NCBI RefSeq assembly: GCF_002927635.1
Contig: NZ_PRDS01000002.1
Location: 1-64,000, forward strand
DNA: 64,000 nt
From: Albidovulum inexpectatum
Lineage (GTDB): Bacteria > Pseudomonadota > Alphaproteobacteria > Rhodobacterales > Rhodobacteraceae
Direction of reading: 5' to 3'
Every line of letters begins with the position of its first letter. The stretch's first letter is position 1. The notes under the pieces are model-generated. The model worked only from the letters and a program-made list of their open reading frames with translations. It made no database searches and was not told where the DNA came from. This document shows positions 1 through 15,305 of this stretch, in pieces. The translations under genes and the position numbers were made by a program.

Positions 1-45
1 CGCATCCCGCGACCCGCGCTTCTTTGCTGTCGGTGATTGTCCCAT
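1..45 (-). CDS. 5' end of an unidentified gene leaving the window on the left
   Basis: A start codon on the minus strand at 45-43 is preceded by a near-consensus ribosome binding site, AAAGGAGG, at about 54-61. The open frame then reads MGQSPTAKKRGSRDA to the window edge. Only 15 residues are visible, basic and rich in small residues, so the product cannot be named. The strong Shine-Dalgarno sequence is the main reason to believe it is a gene. It is divergent from ligA. Confidence 0.45.
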   Translation of the reverse strand, partial: MGQSPTAKKRGSRDA

Positions 46-183
46 GGAACGCTCCTCCTTTCCCTGAATTGCACGGAAAGAAGATTAAGTGAACATGCCG
101 ACAAGTCTCGCAAGCTTGCGGTGGGCGCCTGATCTGCCAGCGTGGGCATGGCCCGTCTGGACCTTGGGCGGGTCTGGACGTAA

Positions 184-4769
<4,586 letters not shown>

Positions 4770-4782
4770 CGCGGCGTTCCCG

Positions 4783-4840
4783 TTTGTTCTCACTTGTTCT
4801 CAAAAAGTTCTTTACTTGTTAACCAGCATGTGAGAACAAA
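4783..4840 (+). promoter_or_regulatory. SOS (LexA) box with flanking inverted repeat
   Basis: GTTC at 4796-4799, seven bases, then GTTC at 4807-4810 matches the GTTC-N7-GTTC LexA operator described for Rhodobacter and other alphaproteobacteria. A third GTTC lies at 4786-4789. A perfect 11-bp inverted repeat brackets the site: TTTGTTCTCAC at 4783-4793 and GTGAGAACAAA at 4830-4840. The box lies 62 bp before the start of the 40-residue gene, where a promoter is expected, so LexA binding would repress that gene. Confidence 0.75.
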
Positions 4841-4872
4841 GTGGCAACACAAGCGGTTCCAGGAGGTGCAAA

Positions 4873-4995
4873 ATGAAGACCGATCTGAAATCCGTCCTGA
4901 TGCGCGCGCGCCCGAACCTGGTGCAGGACGCGCTGGGCCTTGGGGCGCTGGTTCTGATGCTGTTCGTCGGGCTGCACCTGCCGCAGATTTTCTAG
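4873..4995 (+). CDS. 40-residue single-TM microprotein, probably SOS-regulated
   Basis: A short gene with a perfect AGGAGG ribosome binding site at 4861-4866, six bases before the ATG. The product has a basic N-terminal part (residues 1-15) and one predicted membrane segment (about 20-36, rich in Leu, Gly and Val), ending LPQIF. It follows a GTTC-N7-GTTC SOS box and is closed by a strong terminator at 5110-5147, so it forms its own small transcription unit. I do not recognise the family. Its architecture and control resemble the Caulobacter SOS-induced division inhibitor SidA (a ~29-residue membrane peptide), but no sequence relationship can be claimed. A role in damage-induced division arrest is inference. 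Confidence 0.7.
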   Translation: MKTDLKSVLMRARPNLVQDALGLGALVLMLFVGLHLPQIF

Positions 4996-5109
4996 ACCCC
5001 GTTCGATCTGCCTGCCTGCGATCGGCTGGCGCTCCGCCCGTCCTGTCCCCAACAGGTCCGCTGTCCCCCAAGACTTTGGCCACGGGCGGCTGTCGCTCGA
5101 TCGCAACTT

Positions 5110-5147
5110 GCCGCCGCCTCTGGACCAGAGCGCGGCGGTCTTTTTTT
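5110..5147 (+). terminator. rho-independent terminator after the microprotein gene
   Basis: A GC-rich hairpin pairs CCGCCGC (5111-5117) with GCGGCGG (5132-5138), with an inner CTCTG/CAGAG stem. A run of seven T follows directly (5141-5147). It lies 115 nt beyond the microprotein stop. Confidence 0.85.
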
Positions 5148-5152
5148 GGGGG

Positions 5153-5596
5153 TCAGGCGGCGCGTTCGGCCTGTTCCATCGCCTCGGCCGTGGCCTCCAG
5201 CGCAAGAAGGATCGAGGCATGACGGTTTCGATAATCGCGCGCGGGCAACAGCGCTTCGTAACCAACGAATGGGGGCGAGGGGACGGGACCGTTTTCCTTG
5301 AGCATGGCGCGCAATTCGTCCCGGGCGCGCTCGACTTCGTCGCGCGTGCGTCCGATCATGACCGCGCCTGACAGGGCGGCCGATGCCTGGCCAAGCGCGC
5401 AGGCGCGCACGTCCTGGCCATATTCGACGATCCGCCCGTCACGCACCACGACATCGACCGTCACGGTCGAACCGCAAAGCGGCGAGCGTTTGCGCACCGT
5501 GGCCGTCGGGTTTTCCAGCCTGCGCGCGTGCGGAATGTTCGCCGCCAGTGCCAGGATCCTTTGCGAATAAAGCTTGATCAGGTCGGTGTCGCTCAT
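5153..5596 (-). CDS. IscU/NifU-like iron-sulfur cluster scaffold protein
   Basis: A 147-residue member of the IscU/SufU/NifU-N scaffold fold, likely involved in assembling or carrying Fe-S clusters in the cytoplasm. Two of the three classical ligand cysteines are visible: Cys41 in LCGS and Cys66 in ACALGQAS. The third position is His126 in RHAS instead of Cys. The start at 5596 is chosen because homology begins at MSDTDLIKLY; an upstream in-frame ATG at 5638 has no support. It is divergent from hisI, a pairing I recall as common in Rhodobacterales. The missing third Cys makes it uncertain that it is a housekeeping scaffold. Confidence 0.85.
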   Translation of the reverse strand: MSDTDLIKLYSQRILALAANIPHARRLENPTATVRKRSPLCGSTVTVDVVVRDGRIVEYGQDVRACALGQASAALSGAVMIGRTRDEVERARDELRAMLKENGPVPSPPFVGYEALLPARDYRNRHASILLALEATAEAMEQAERAA

Positions 5597-5681
5597 GCCA
5601 TGCCCCCGGCGCTTCGGGCTTTCGTTCCTCGCCCGCAAATTCTAGATAGGCCCAAAGGCCATCTTTGCAAAGGTACCAGAC

Positions 5682-6041
5682 ATGCCATTCGACCCTTCGA
5701 CCTTGCGATTTGACGCCCATGGTCTGATCCCGGCGATCGCACAGGACCATCAGAGCGGCGAGGTGCTGATGATGGCGTGGATGAACGCAGAATCCATCCG
5801 CGAAACCTTGCGCACGGGGCGGGTGACATATTGGTCGCGCTCGCGGCAGAAACTCTGGGCCAAGGGCGAAAGCTCGGGCCATATACAGCGTTTGGTCGAG
5901 CTGCGGATAGATTGTGATCGCGACTGCCTTCTGTTGCTGGTCGATCAGTCCGGGCCCGCCTGCCACACCAACCGTCAAAGCTGCTTCTACACCGCCCTGC
6001 GTGGGGGCGAAGAGGTCGAGATCCTGTCACCCGTTGCGTGA
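5682..6041 (+). CDS. hisI: phosphoribosyl-AMP cyclohydrolase HisI
   Basis: Third step of histidine biosynthesis, opening the adenine ring of phosphoribosyl-AMP. The 119-residue protein is the single-domain form without HisE. Motifs include MMAWMN, the RVTYWSRSR segment and the metal-binding cysteines in CDRDC and [11 protein letters not shown]. It is divergent from the Fe-S scaffold gene, and its 3' end overlaps the convergent gluQ gene by 15 bp. Confidence 0.96.
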   Translation: MPFDPSTLRFDAHGLIPAIAQDHQSGEVLMMAWMNAESIRETLRTGRVTYWSRSRQKLWAKGESSGHIQRLVELRIDCDRDCLLLLVDQSGPACHTNRQSCFYTALRGGEEVEILSPVA

Positions 6042-6923
6042 CGTGGGCAGCCTCACCATCTTGCGGATGTCGCTGGGCGTGGCGCCGTCCTCGCGATACT
6101 TCGCGATGGCCCGGGCGTCGTCGCGCTTGGCAAGGCGCTTGCCGTTTTCGTCGCGGATCAGGCGGTGGTGATGATAGAGCGGCGTCGACAGGCCGAACAG
6201 GCGTTGCAGCAGGACATGGATGCGCGTTGCCTCGAACAGGTCCGCGCCGCGAACCACATGCGTGATGCCCTGGAAAGCGTCATCCAGCACGACCGCAAGG
6301 TGATAGGACGACCCCATCTCGCGCCGCGCCAGAACGACGTCCCCCACGCGATCGATCAGCTCTTGCGCGGCAAAGGCGATCTGGCCAACTGACGTTCCTT
6401 CGCCGCCACCGGTTTCGATAAAGCTCAATCTGTCGCCAGACGCCAGGCCAAGCGAAGCCAGCGCGGCACGCATGTCAAGCCGCAGGGCCACATTGCGCGG
6501 CCGGGGCCGGTCGCGCCATGGACGGTTGGCGGCAGGCCGGCAGGTTCCCGGATAGACGATGCCATCCGGCCCCATCGGCGGCTCGCCTTCATTCGGTGCG
6601 CCAGCAGCGGCCGCAATGTCGCGGCGATTGCAGCTGCAGGGATACAGAAGGCCACGCGACCAAAGATCGTCCAGGGCGGTGTCATAGGCAGCCTGCCGAT
6701 CGGATTGGCGCAGGATCGGGCCGTCCCATGTCAGCCCCAGCCACGATAGGTCGCGTTGGATCTGTCTTTCCCATTCGGGGCGTGATCGGCTGCGGTCGAT
6801 GTCTTCGATCCGCAGCAGGAACTGGCCGCCCGCCGCACGCGCCATGTCATGGGCCAATATCGCCGAATAGGCATGGCCCAGATGAAGCGGCCCGGTCGGC
6901 GAGGGCGCAAAGCGCGTGCGCAT
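6027..6923 (-). CDS. gluQ: glutamyl-Q tRNA(Asp) synthetase
   Basis: A truncated class I glutamyl-tRNA synthetase paralogue that attaches glutamate to queuosine at the wobble base of tRNA-Asp. The 298 residues contain the HIGH-type motif [14 protein letters not shown], zinc-type cysteines (CSC and TCR) and a KMSKS-like GKRLAKRD. The anticodon-binding domain of full GluRS is absent, as expected. The start at 6923 gives [11 protein letters not shown], the usual beginning; an in-frame ATG at 6944 is also possible. The start touches the trmFO stop (TGATG), so the two genes are probably co-transcribed and coupled. Confidence 0.92.
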   Translation of the reverse strand: MRTRFAPSPTGPLHLGHAYSAILAHDMARAAGGQFLLRIEDIDRSRSRPEWERQIQRDLSWLGLTWDGPILRQSDRQAAYDTALDDLWSRGLLYPCSCNRRDIAAAAGAPNEGEPPMGPDGIVYPGTCRPAANRPWRDRPRPRNVALRLDMRAALASLGLASGDRLSFIETGGGEGTSVGQIAFAAQELIDRVGDVVLARREMGSSYHLAVVLDDAFQGITHVVRGADLFEATRIHVLLQRLFGLSTPLYHHHRLIRDENGKRLAKRDDARAIAKYREDGATPSDIRKMVRLPTSRNG

Positions 6924-8269
6924 CAGCCCTGACGTGCCAGCCATTCGGAGAATGCGGCCTTGGCCCTGTCGGTATAGGCCTTGTAGCGTTCCTTGCGCCC
7001 CTTGCGGCCGCCGCGCGCGTCGATCGGGGGAAACAGGCCGAAATTGACATTCATCGGCTGGAACGTCCTTGCATCGGCCCCGCCGGTTATGTGGTTCACC
7101 AACGCACCCATGGCCGTTTCGGGCGGCGGGGGCGGAAGATCCCGTCCCAGGATCTCGGCCGCGGCCATGCGTCCGGCCAGCAGCCCCATCGCCGCGCTTT
7201 CAACATAGCCTTCGACCCCGGTGATCTGGCCGGCAAAGCGGATATTCGGCCGCGATTTCAGTCTCAGCCGGTCATCCAGAAGCGTCGGAGAATTGATGAA
7301 CGTATTGCGATGAATTCCGCCAAGACGTGCAAACCGCGCGTTTTCAAGTCCCGGAATCATCCGAAAAACATCGACTTGCGCGCCATACTTCATCTTTGTC
7401 TGGAAGCCGACCATGTTGTAGAGCGTGCCCAGCGCATTGTCGCGCCGCAACTGCACCACCGCATAGGGCTTTTCGTCCGGGCGGTGCGGGTTGGTCAGGC
7501 CCACGGGCTTCATCGGCCCATGACGCAGGGTTTCGCGCCCGCGTTCGGCCATGACCTCGATCGGCAGGCAGCCATCGAAATAGGGGGTGTTCTCGACCTC
7601 GCCTTCGTGGAATTCGGTCTTTTCCGCCGCCAGAAGCGCGTCGATGAAGGCGTCGTATTGCTCGCGCGTCATCGGGCAATTCAGATAGGCTTTCCGCTCT
7701 TCCTCGGTTTCGCCCTTGTCATAGCGCGACTGCGCCCAGACCACCGACATGTCGATGGAATCGGCATGGACGATCGGCGCGATCGCATCGAAGAAGGCCA
7801 GCGATCTGGCCCCGGTGACGGCGCGGATGGATTCGGCCAGCGTGCCCGAGGTGAGTGGACCCGTGGCGATGATCCACATGCCCTCGTCGGGCAGTTCGGT
7901 GATCTCTTCGGTGCTGATCGTGACATTGGGGTGCTGGCGCAGCGCGTTCGTCACGGCCTCGGCAAAAGGCTCGCGGTCAACAGCCAGTGCTCCGCCCGCA
8001 GGCAGACGATGGCGATCGGCCATGCGCATGATCAACCCGTTCGCCGTGCGCATTTCCCAGTGCAGAAGGCCGACGGCATTCTGTTCGTCATCGTCCGAGC
8101 GGAACGAATTGGAACATACCATCTCGGCCAGGTTGCCTGTCCGATGTGCGAATGTGCCGACCTTCGGGCGCATCTCATGGATCACGACGGGCACGCCCGC
8201 CCCGGCGGCCTGCCAGGCGGCTTCGGAACCGGCCATGCCGCCGCCAACGATATGCAATGTCTGTGTCAT
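6923..8269 (-). CDS. trmFO: tRNA (uracil-54-C5) methyltransferase, folate/FAD-dependent (TrmFO)
   Basis: Makes ribothymidine at position 54 of tRNAs using methylene-tetrahydrofolate and FADH2. The 448-residue protein begins with the dinucleotide-binding motif [13 protein letters not shown] and carries the GidA-like family pattern throughout ([27 protein letters not shown]). It is the upstream member of a trmFO-gluQ pair devoted to tRNA modification. Confidence 0.96.
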   Translation of the reverse strand: MTQTLHIVGGGMAGSEAAWQAAGAGVPVVIHEMRPKVGTFAHRTGNLAEMVCSNSFRSDDDEQNAVGLLHWEMRTANGLIMRMADRHRLPAGGALAVDREPFAEAVTNALRQHPNVTISTEEITELPDEGMWIIATGPLTSGTLAESIRAVTGARSLAFFDAIAPIVHADSIDMSVVWAQSRYDKGETEEERKAYLNCPMTREQYDAFIDALLAAEKTEFHEGEVENTPYFDGCLPIEVMAERGRETLRHGPMKPVGLTNPHRPDEKPYAVVQLRRDNALGTLYNMVGFQTKMKYGAQVDVFRMIPGLENARFARLGGIHRNTFINSPTLLDDRLRLKSRPNIRFAGQITGVEGYVESAAMGLLAGRMAAAEILGRDLPPPPPETAMGALVNHITGGADARTFQPMNVNFGLFPPIDARGGRKGRKERYKAYTDRAKAAFSEWLARQG

Positions 8270-8299
8270 GGCGCTGATGTAGCTGTGGCAGACGACAAA

Positions 8300-8340
8300 G
8301 AAAAGGGGGCGCTCGGCCAGTGTGCCGATCGCCCCCCTGC
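8300..8340 (-). terminator. terminator downstream of the DoxX gene
   Basis: A hairpin pairs GGGGGCG (8305-8311) with CGCCCCC (about 8330-8336), with an inner CGGC/GCCG stem. Read on the minus strand it is followed by TTTTCTTT. It separates the DoxX gene from trmFO. Confidence 0.7.
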
Positions 8341-8355
8341 ATTATGGCGCCGTCT

Positions 8356-8751
8356 TCAGCCGTGTTGCAGCCTGCCCCGCGCTAGTGCCGCATCGACCGA
8401 CCACGTCCCGGGGCCCTGCAGCGCCAGAAGCAGGAAGCCGCCGCCAAGTCCCAGATTCTTCATCAGCATGGTCATCTGCATCTGATCGGCCGGGTCGAAG
8501 TGATACAGCAGGCCAGCCAGAACGCTGAACCCGCCCAGTGCCAGCGCCGCGGGCCGCGTGAGAAGGCCGATCAGCACGGCCACTCCGCCCAGGATTTCCA
8601 GCGCAATGACCGGCCAGGCAAGGAATGCCGGCACGCCGCCGGATTCCATGAAGGCGGCAAAGCCCTGGACATTGCCCAGCTTGCCCATGCCGGCGGTGAT
8701 GAACAGGATGGCGAGCAGGATCCGCGCCACGAGAATTCCGATGTCTTTCAT
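8356..8751 (-). CDS. DoxX family membrane protein
   Basis: A 131-residue protein with four predicted membrane segments (near 5-25, 45-65, 68-85 and 97-115). It carries the DoxX family pattern: ILFITAGMGKL near the N terminus and ALEILGGVAVLIGLLTR in the middle. DoxX proteins are small inner-membrane proteins often linked to redox or thiol stress; the exact role here is unknown. The ATG at 8751 is chosen because GGAG sits eight bases upstream; an ATG two codons earlier (8757) is too close to that site. The gene stands alone between two hairpin terminators. Confidence 0.85.
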   Translation of the reverse strand: MKDIGILVARILLAILFITAGMGKLGNVQGFAAFMESGGVPAFLAWPVIALEILGGVAVLIGLLTRPAALALGGFSVLAGLLYHFDPADQMQMTMLMKNLGLGGGFLLLALQGPGTWSVDAALARGRLQHG

Positions 8752-8879
8752 TTCCATGTCTCCGTGCATTCGGGATGCGACCGGCATACCCTGTGCGGAT
8801 GTGCGGATATAGAGCGAATGGGAAACATAATTTGTGCGAAATTGCAGAATCCTTGGCGCGGGCCGGTGTCCATTCGACA

Positions 8880-8901
8880 ACGCCCCGCCAGGGCGGGGCG
8901 T
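8880..8901 (-). terminator. hairpin downstream of gyrA
   Basis: CGCCCCGC at 8881-8888 pairs with GCGGGGCG at 8893-8900 across a 4-base loop. The T-rich tail on the minus strand is weak (TTGT), so termination strength is uncertain. It lies 30 bp past the gyrA stop. Confidence 0.55.
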
Positions 8902-8929
8902 CGCATGATGTTGCTTTCCAAGACGGTCC

Positions 8930-11665
<2,736 letters not shown>

Positions 11666-11721
11666 GAATGCTCGCCCTTGTCTTGATTGGCGCCGTCGGG
11701 CGCTAGATCTTGTTGCGCGCG

Positions 11722-11751
11722 ACTATAGCCCAGCCAGGGCTTGGGGTGCAA
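11722..11751 (-). promoter_or_regulatory. probable sigma-70 promoter of gyrA
   Basis: On the minus strand TTGCAC (11751-11746), an 18-bp spacer and TATAGT (11727-11722) form a plausible housekeeping promoter. It would start transcription about 50 nt before the gyrA GTG. Confidence 0.5.
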
Positions 11752-11868
11752 TGCCGCCCCGGCATGGTTGCGGTCAAAACCCGCGCGGATGCGGTAACAT
11801 ATTGTTTTCGTTGCGCGACGCCTGCTCTGATGTAGCATTGAAGTCAGGAGGAAGTGACGGAGGCAATG

Positions 11869-12150
11869 ATGAAGGCGGAAACGCGTCCCAAGGAAGTCGA
11901 GCTGATGCTGAAGGGGTACGGGCTGACGACGGCGCAGATCTTCTATCGCATGCCGGATTACAGGAATGTTCTGAACACGTTCATCTGGCAGGAATACGAC
12001 CTGGCACCGGACTATCCCGAACTGTTCCGCTTCATCGAATTCTGGCAGGAAAAGATCGAAGGCCCCCTGCATTCGGTTGTCTTCACGCACCGCAAGCTGA
12101 TCGCGCCTGGTGAATGGCAGAACGTGGTGGGCGAATTCCACCTGCACTGA
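11869..12150 (+). CDS. usg: Usg family protein
   Basis: A 93-residue protein of the Usg family, found in alphaproteobacteria and named for its position near tryptophan genes in some of them. The function is unknown. The family pattern is clear: KGYGLTTAQIFYRMPDY, LNTFIWQEYDLAPDYPEL and the C-terminal WQNVVGEFHLH. The ATG at 11869 is chosen because GGAGG (11859-11863) sits five bases upstream. Alternatives are the ATG at 11866 and a GTG at 11854. It is divergent from gyrA and followed by the OsmC-family gene. Confidence 0.85.
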   Translation: MKAETRPKEVELMLKGYGLTTAQIFYRMPDYRNVLNTFIWQEYDLAPDYPELFRFIEFWQEKIEGPLHSVVFTHRKLIAPGEWQNVVGEFHLH

Positions 12151-12230
12151 AACGGCGTTGACGGCCCTTGCGCAGCCGGGGGCGTCACGGCATCCTGCGC
12201 GCCGAAACAACGATCGTGACGGGGGACAGG

Positions 12231-12650
12231 ATGAAAGCGCGCGTGACCTGGGTGGAAGATCGGACCTTTACGGGGCAGGTCGAGTCAGGCCACCAGATCG
12301 TGCTGGGTGCGGCCCATGGCGACAGCCCCAAGCCCGGCCCCAGCCCGATGGAGCTTGTGCTGATCGGCACGGGTGGCTGCGCCAGCTACGATGTCGTGCA
12401 CATCCTTGAAAAGGCACGTCAGCCGGTCGAGCGCGTGACCTGCGAGCTGGAAGCCGATCGGGCCGAAAGCGACCCCAAGGTCTTTACCCGCATTCACATG
12501 AAATTCGTGGTTCGTGGCCGTGGCCTTGACCCCGCGCGGGTCGAACGCGCCGTCGCGCTTTCGGCCGAGAAATACTGTTCCGCCTCGGCCATGATGGCCA
12601 GGACCGCCAAGGTCACCCACAGCGTCGAGGTCATCGACACCACGGCCTGA
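12231..12650 (+). CDS. OsmC family peroxiredoxin-like protein
   Basis: A 139-residue OsmC/Ohr-fold protein. These proteins reduce hydroperoxides with a pair of cysteines. Both are visible: one in GTGGCASYDVVHIL and one in EKYCSASAMMA. The overall pattern is closest to the YhfA-like branch. The ATG at 12231 follows GGGGGACAGG. It lies 80 bp after usg on the same strand and is probably co-transcribed with it. Confidence 0.88.
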   Translation: MKARVTWVEDRTFTGQVESGHQIVLGAAHGDSPKPGPSPMELVLIGTGGCASYDVVHILEKARQPVERVTCELEADRAESDPKVFTRIHMKFVVRGRGLDPARVERAVALSAEKYCSASAMMARTAKVTHSVEVIDTTA

Positions 12651-12658
12651 TCGGTTCT

Positions 12659-13330
12659 TCAGGCGTCGATGGGCTCGATCAGTTCGGGCCCGTCATTGCG
12701 CACCGAGCCCACGGCGCGGGTGACGGGATGCCATGCAAGGCCCGGAAGACCAAGACGGGGCAGGGCAGACGCATCGGCCCCGTCCAGCCAGTCAAGCGCG
12801 CGATCGGGTGACAGGATCACGGGCATCCGGTTGTGGATGCTGCTCATCGGCTCTGGCGCGGTCTCGGTCAGGATCGTGCAGGTCAGCCCTTCGAAGTCCG
12901 GCAGGCGGACCGAGCTCCACAATCCGGCCAGAAGCAGGGCCGGGGCATTGCCGGCCGGGCTGATGTAAAGGGGCTGCCTTTCGGTGCCGCGCTTTTGCCA
13001 TTCGTAATAGCCGGAAACCGGAATCACGCAGCGCGCGCGGCGCCATGCGTCGCGAAAGGTCGGGCTTGTGGCCGCAGTCTCGACCCGCGCGTTGAAGGTC
13101 GTGGCCTTGAACTCTGACAGTGTGCCGCGATGCCAGTGCGGGATGAACCACCAGCGCGCGAGGTCCAGGCGCGCGGTGCCATCCGGCCGCCGCAGGATCG
13201 GAAGGTCCGATGTCGGCGGCACGTTCCAGCGCGAAGGAATCTCGGGCGTTCCGGCCGGCGGCTTGCCCAGTTCGAGCCATTCGAACAATTCGCGGCTGGA
13301 AAGCCCGGCCAGATTCACCCTTCCGCACAT
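12659..13330 (-). CDS. SRAP family (YedK/HMCES-like) abasic-site protein
   Basis: A 223-residue SOS response-associated peptidase-fold protein. Family members crosslink to abasic sites in single-stranded DNA through the N-terminal cysteine exposed after Met removal. The start MCGRVNL places that Cys at position 2 and fixes the start at 13330; GGAGAG lies just upstream. Other conserved pieces are the CVIPVSGYYEWQ segment with its catalytic Glu and the IHNRMPVIL motif with its His. No GTTC-N7-GTTC box is visible directly upstream, so SOS control is not supported here. Confidence 0.92.
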   Translation of the reverse strand: MCGRVNLAGLSSRELFEWLELGKPPAGTPEIPSRWNVPPTSDLPILRRPDGTARLDLARWWFIPHWHRGTLSEFKATTFNARVETAATSPTFRDAWRRARCVIPVSGYYEWQKRGTERQPLYISPAGNAPALLLAGLWSSVRLPDFEGLTCTILTETAPEPMSSIHNRMPVILSPDRALDWLDGADASALPRLGLPGLAWHPVTRAVGSVRNDGPELIEPIDA

Positions 13331-13387
13331 GGCGCTCTCCTTCCCTTGCCCCAGACTGGGCCGGGGCGGGACAGGATGCAACCGCGA

Positions 13388-15208
13388 TCAGCCTTCGGCG
13401 CGGGCCTGACGCTTGCGTTCGTGCGGGTCGAGATAGCGCTTGCGCAGACGGATCGCCTTTGGCGTGACTTCGACCAGTTCGTCGTCGTCGATATAGGCGA
13501 TCGCCTCCTCGAGGCTCATCCGCACGGGCGGGGTCAGGCGCACATTCTCGTCCGATCCGGCGGCGCGGATATTGGTCAGCTTCTTGCCCTTCAGCGGGTT
13601 GACCTCCAGATCGCCGGGTCGGCTGTTTTCTCCGATGATCATGCCGACATAGACCTGCTCTTGCGGCCCGATGAACAGGCGTCCGCGTTCTTCCAGGTTC
13701 CACAGCGCATAGGCCACCGAGACGCCATTTTCCATCGAGATCAGCACGCCCTGCCGGCGACCTTCGATCGGCCCCTTGTAGGGTGCCCAGGAATGGAAGA
13801 TCCGGTTCAGGACGCCGGTGCCACGCGTATCGGTCAGGAACTGGCCGTGATAGCCGATCAGCCCGCGCGAAGGGACCAGAGCGACGATGCGGGTCTTGCC
13901 CGCGCCCGCGGGCTTCATTTCCACCAACTCGCCCTTGCGCTGTCCGGTCAGCTTGTCGATCACCGCTCCGGTGAACTCGTCATCGACGTCGATGATGACT
14001 TCCTCGATCGGCTCCAGCCGTTCGCCATTCTCTTCGCGGAAGATCACGCGCGGGCGCGAGATCGACAATTCGAACCCCTCGCGGCGCATGTTTTCGATCA
14101 GCACGCCCATCTGCAATTCGCCGCGGCCCGAGACGATGAAGGATTCGCCGCCCGGCGTGTCCTCGACCCGGATCGCGACGTTCGATTCCGCCTCGCGCAT
14201 CAGGCGTTCCCGAATGACGCGGCTCTGCACCTTGGACCCGTCGCGCCCGGCCAGGGGGCTGTCATTGATGCCGAAGGTCACGCTGATCGTCGGCGGGTCG
14301 ATCGGCTGGGCGGGCAGGGGCGTCTCGACCTCGGGCGCGCACAGCGTGTCGGCCACCGTGGCGCGAGTCATGCCCGCGACGGTGACGATGTCGCCCGCGA
14401 CGGCTTCGTCGATCGGCTGCTGCGAAAGACCCCGGAAGGCGAGGATCTTGGTGGCCCGGAACTGTTCGATCCGCTCGCCCGTGCGCGACAGCGCCTTGAC
14501 GGTGTCGCCCACGCGCAGGCGGCCGGATTCGACGCGCCCGGTCAGGATGCGGCCGATGAACGGGTCGGCCGAAAGCGTCGTCGCCAGCATGCGGAAGGGC
14601 TCGTCCACGCGCGACAGCTGGGCGGGCATGGGAACATGGCGCAGGATCAGGTCGAACAGCGCCGACAGGTCCTTGCGCGGACCTTCCAGCGACTCGTCGG
14701 CCCAGCCTGCGCGGCCCGAGGCATAGAGATGCGGAAAGTCCAGCTGTTCGTCGCTGGCGCCAAGGGCCACGAACAGATCAAAGACCTCGTTCAGCGCGCG
14801 TTCGGGTTCGGCATCGGGCTTGTCCACCTTGTTCAGTACGACGATGGGTTTCAGGCCCAGCGCCAGCGCCTTTTGCGTGACGAACTTGGTCTGGGGCATC
14901 GGCCCTTCGGCGGCATCGACCAGAAGCACGACGCCATCGACCATGCTCAGGATCCGTTCAACCTCGCCGCCGAAATCGGCATGGCCCGGGGTGTCCACGA
15001 TATTGATGCGCGCGCCGTTCCATTCGACGCTGGTGCATTTTGCAAGAATCGTGATGCCACGCTCACGTTCGATGTCGTTGGAATCCATGGCGCGTTCCGC
15101 GACGGCCTGGTTTTCCCGGAACGCACCGGATTGTTTCAACAGCTGATCGACAAGGGTTGTCTTGCCGTGGTCGACATGCGCGATGATCGCGATGTTGCGA
15201 AGGTCCAT
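13388..15208 (-). CDS. typA: ribosome-associated GTPase TypA/BipA
   Basis: A translational GTPase that aids ribosome assembly and translation under stress, 606 residues. G1 is AHVDHGKTT near the N terminus, followed by the ERGITI switch I motif, [14 protein letters not shown] (G3) and NKVDKPDA (G4). EF-Tu-like domain II, EF-G-like domains and the C-terminal TypA domain ([12 protein letters not shown]) follow. The start at 15208 gives [15 protein letters not shown], the family N terminus; the frame is open upstream but not homologous. Confidence 0.96.
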   Translation of the reverse strand: MDLRNIAIIAHVDHGKTTLVDQLLKQSGAFRENQAVAERAMDSNDIERERGITILAKCTSVEWNGARINIVDTPGHADFGGEVERILSMVDGVVLLVDAAEGPMPQTKFVTQKALALGLKPIVVLNKVDKPDAEPERALNEVFDLFVALGASDEQLDFPHLYASGRAGWADESLEGPRKDLSALFDLILRHVPMPAQLSRVDEPFRMLATTLSADPFIGRILTGRVESGRLRVGDTVKALSRTGERIEQFRATKILAFRGLSQQPIDEAVAGDIVTVAGMTRATVADTLCAPEVETPLPAQPIDPPTISVTFGINDSPLAGRDGSKVQSRVIRERLMREAESNVAIRVEDTPGGESFIVSGRGELQMGVLIENMRREGFELSISRPRVIFREENGERLEPIEEVIIDVDDEFTGAVIDKLTGQRKGELVEMKPAGAGKTRIVALVPSRGLIGYHGQFLTDTRGTGVLNRIFHSWAPYKGPIEGRRQGVLISMENGVSVAYALWNLEERGRLFIGPQEQVYVGMIIGENSRPGDLEVNPLKGKKLTNIRAAGSDENVRLTPPVRMSLEEAIAYIDDDELVEVTPKAIRLRKRYLDPHERKRQARAEG

Positions 15209-15275
15209 GGGTTTGCCTTTTTGCGTCTTTGGCGCACCCGATACACAAGGCCGTGGCGAAAGGCCAGATGCAGCA

Positions 15276-15300
15276 TGCCCCGCGCCGGGGGCGCGGGGCA
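15276..15300 (-). terminator. GC-rich hairpin between guaA and typA
   Basis: TGCCCCGCGCC (15276-15286) pairs perfectly with GGCGCGGGGCA (15290-15300) around a 3-base loop, 6 bp past the guaA stop. No T run follows on the minus strand, so it could be a weak terminator or an mRNA 3' stabiliser. Confidence 0.5.
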
Positions 15301-15305
15301 CCGGA

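Noticed and set aside
6518-8485. A 655-codon plus-strand frame opposite gluQ-trmFO-DoxX
   Set aside because: It spans three conserved minus-strand genes and two hairpins and has no domain.
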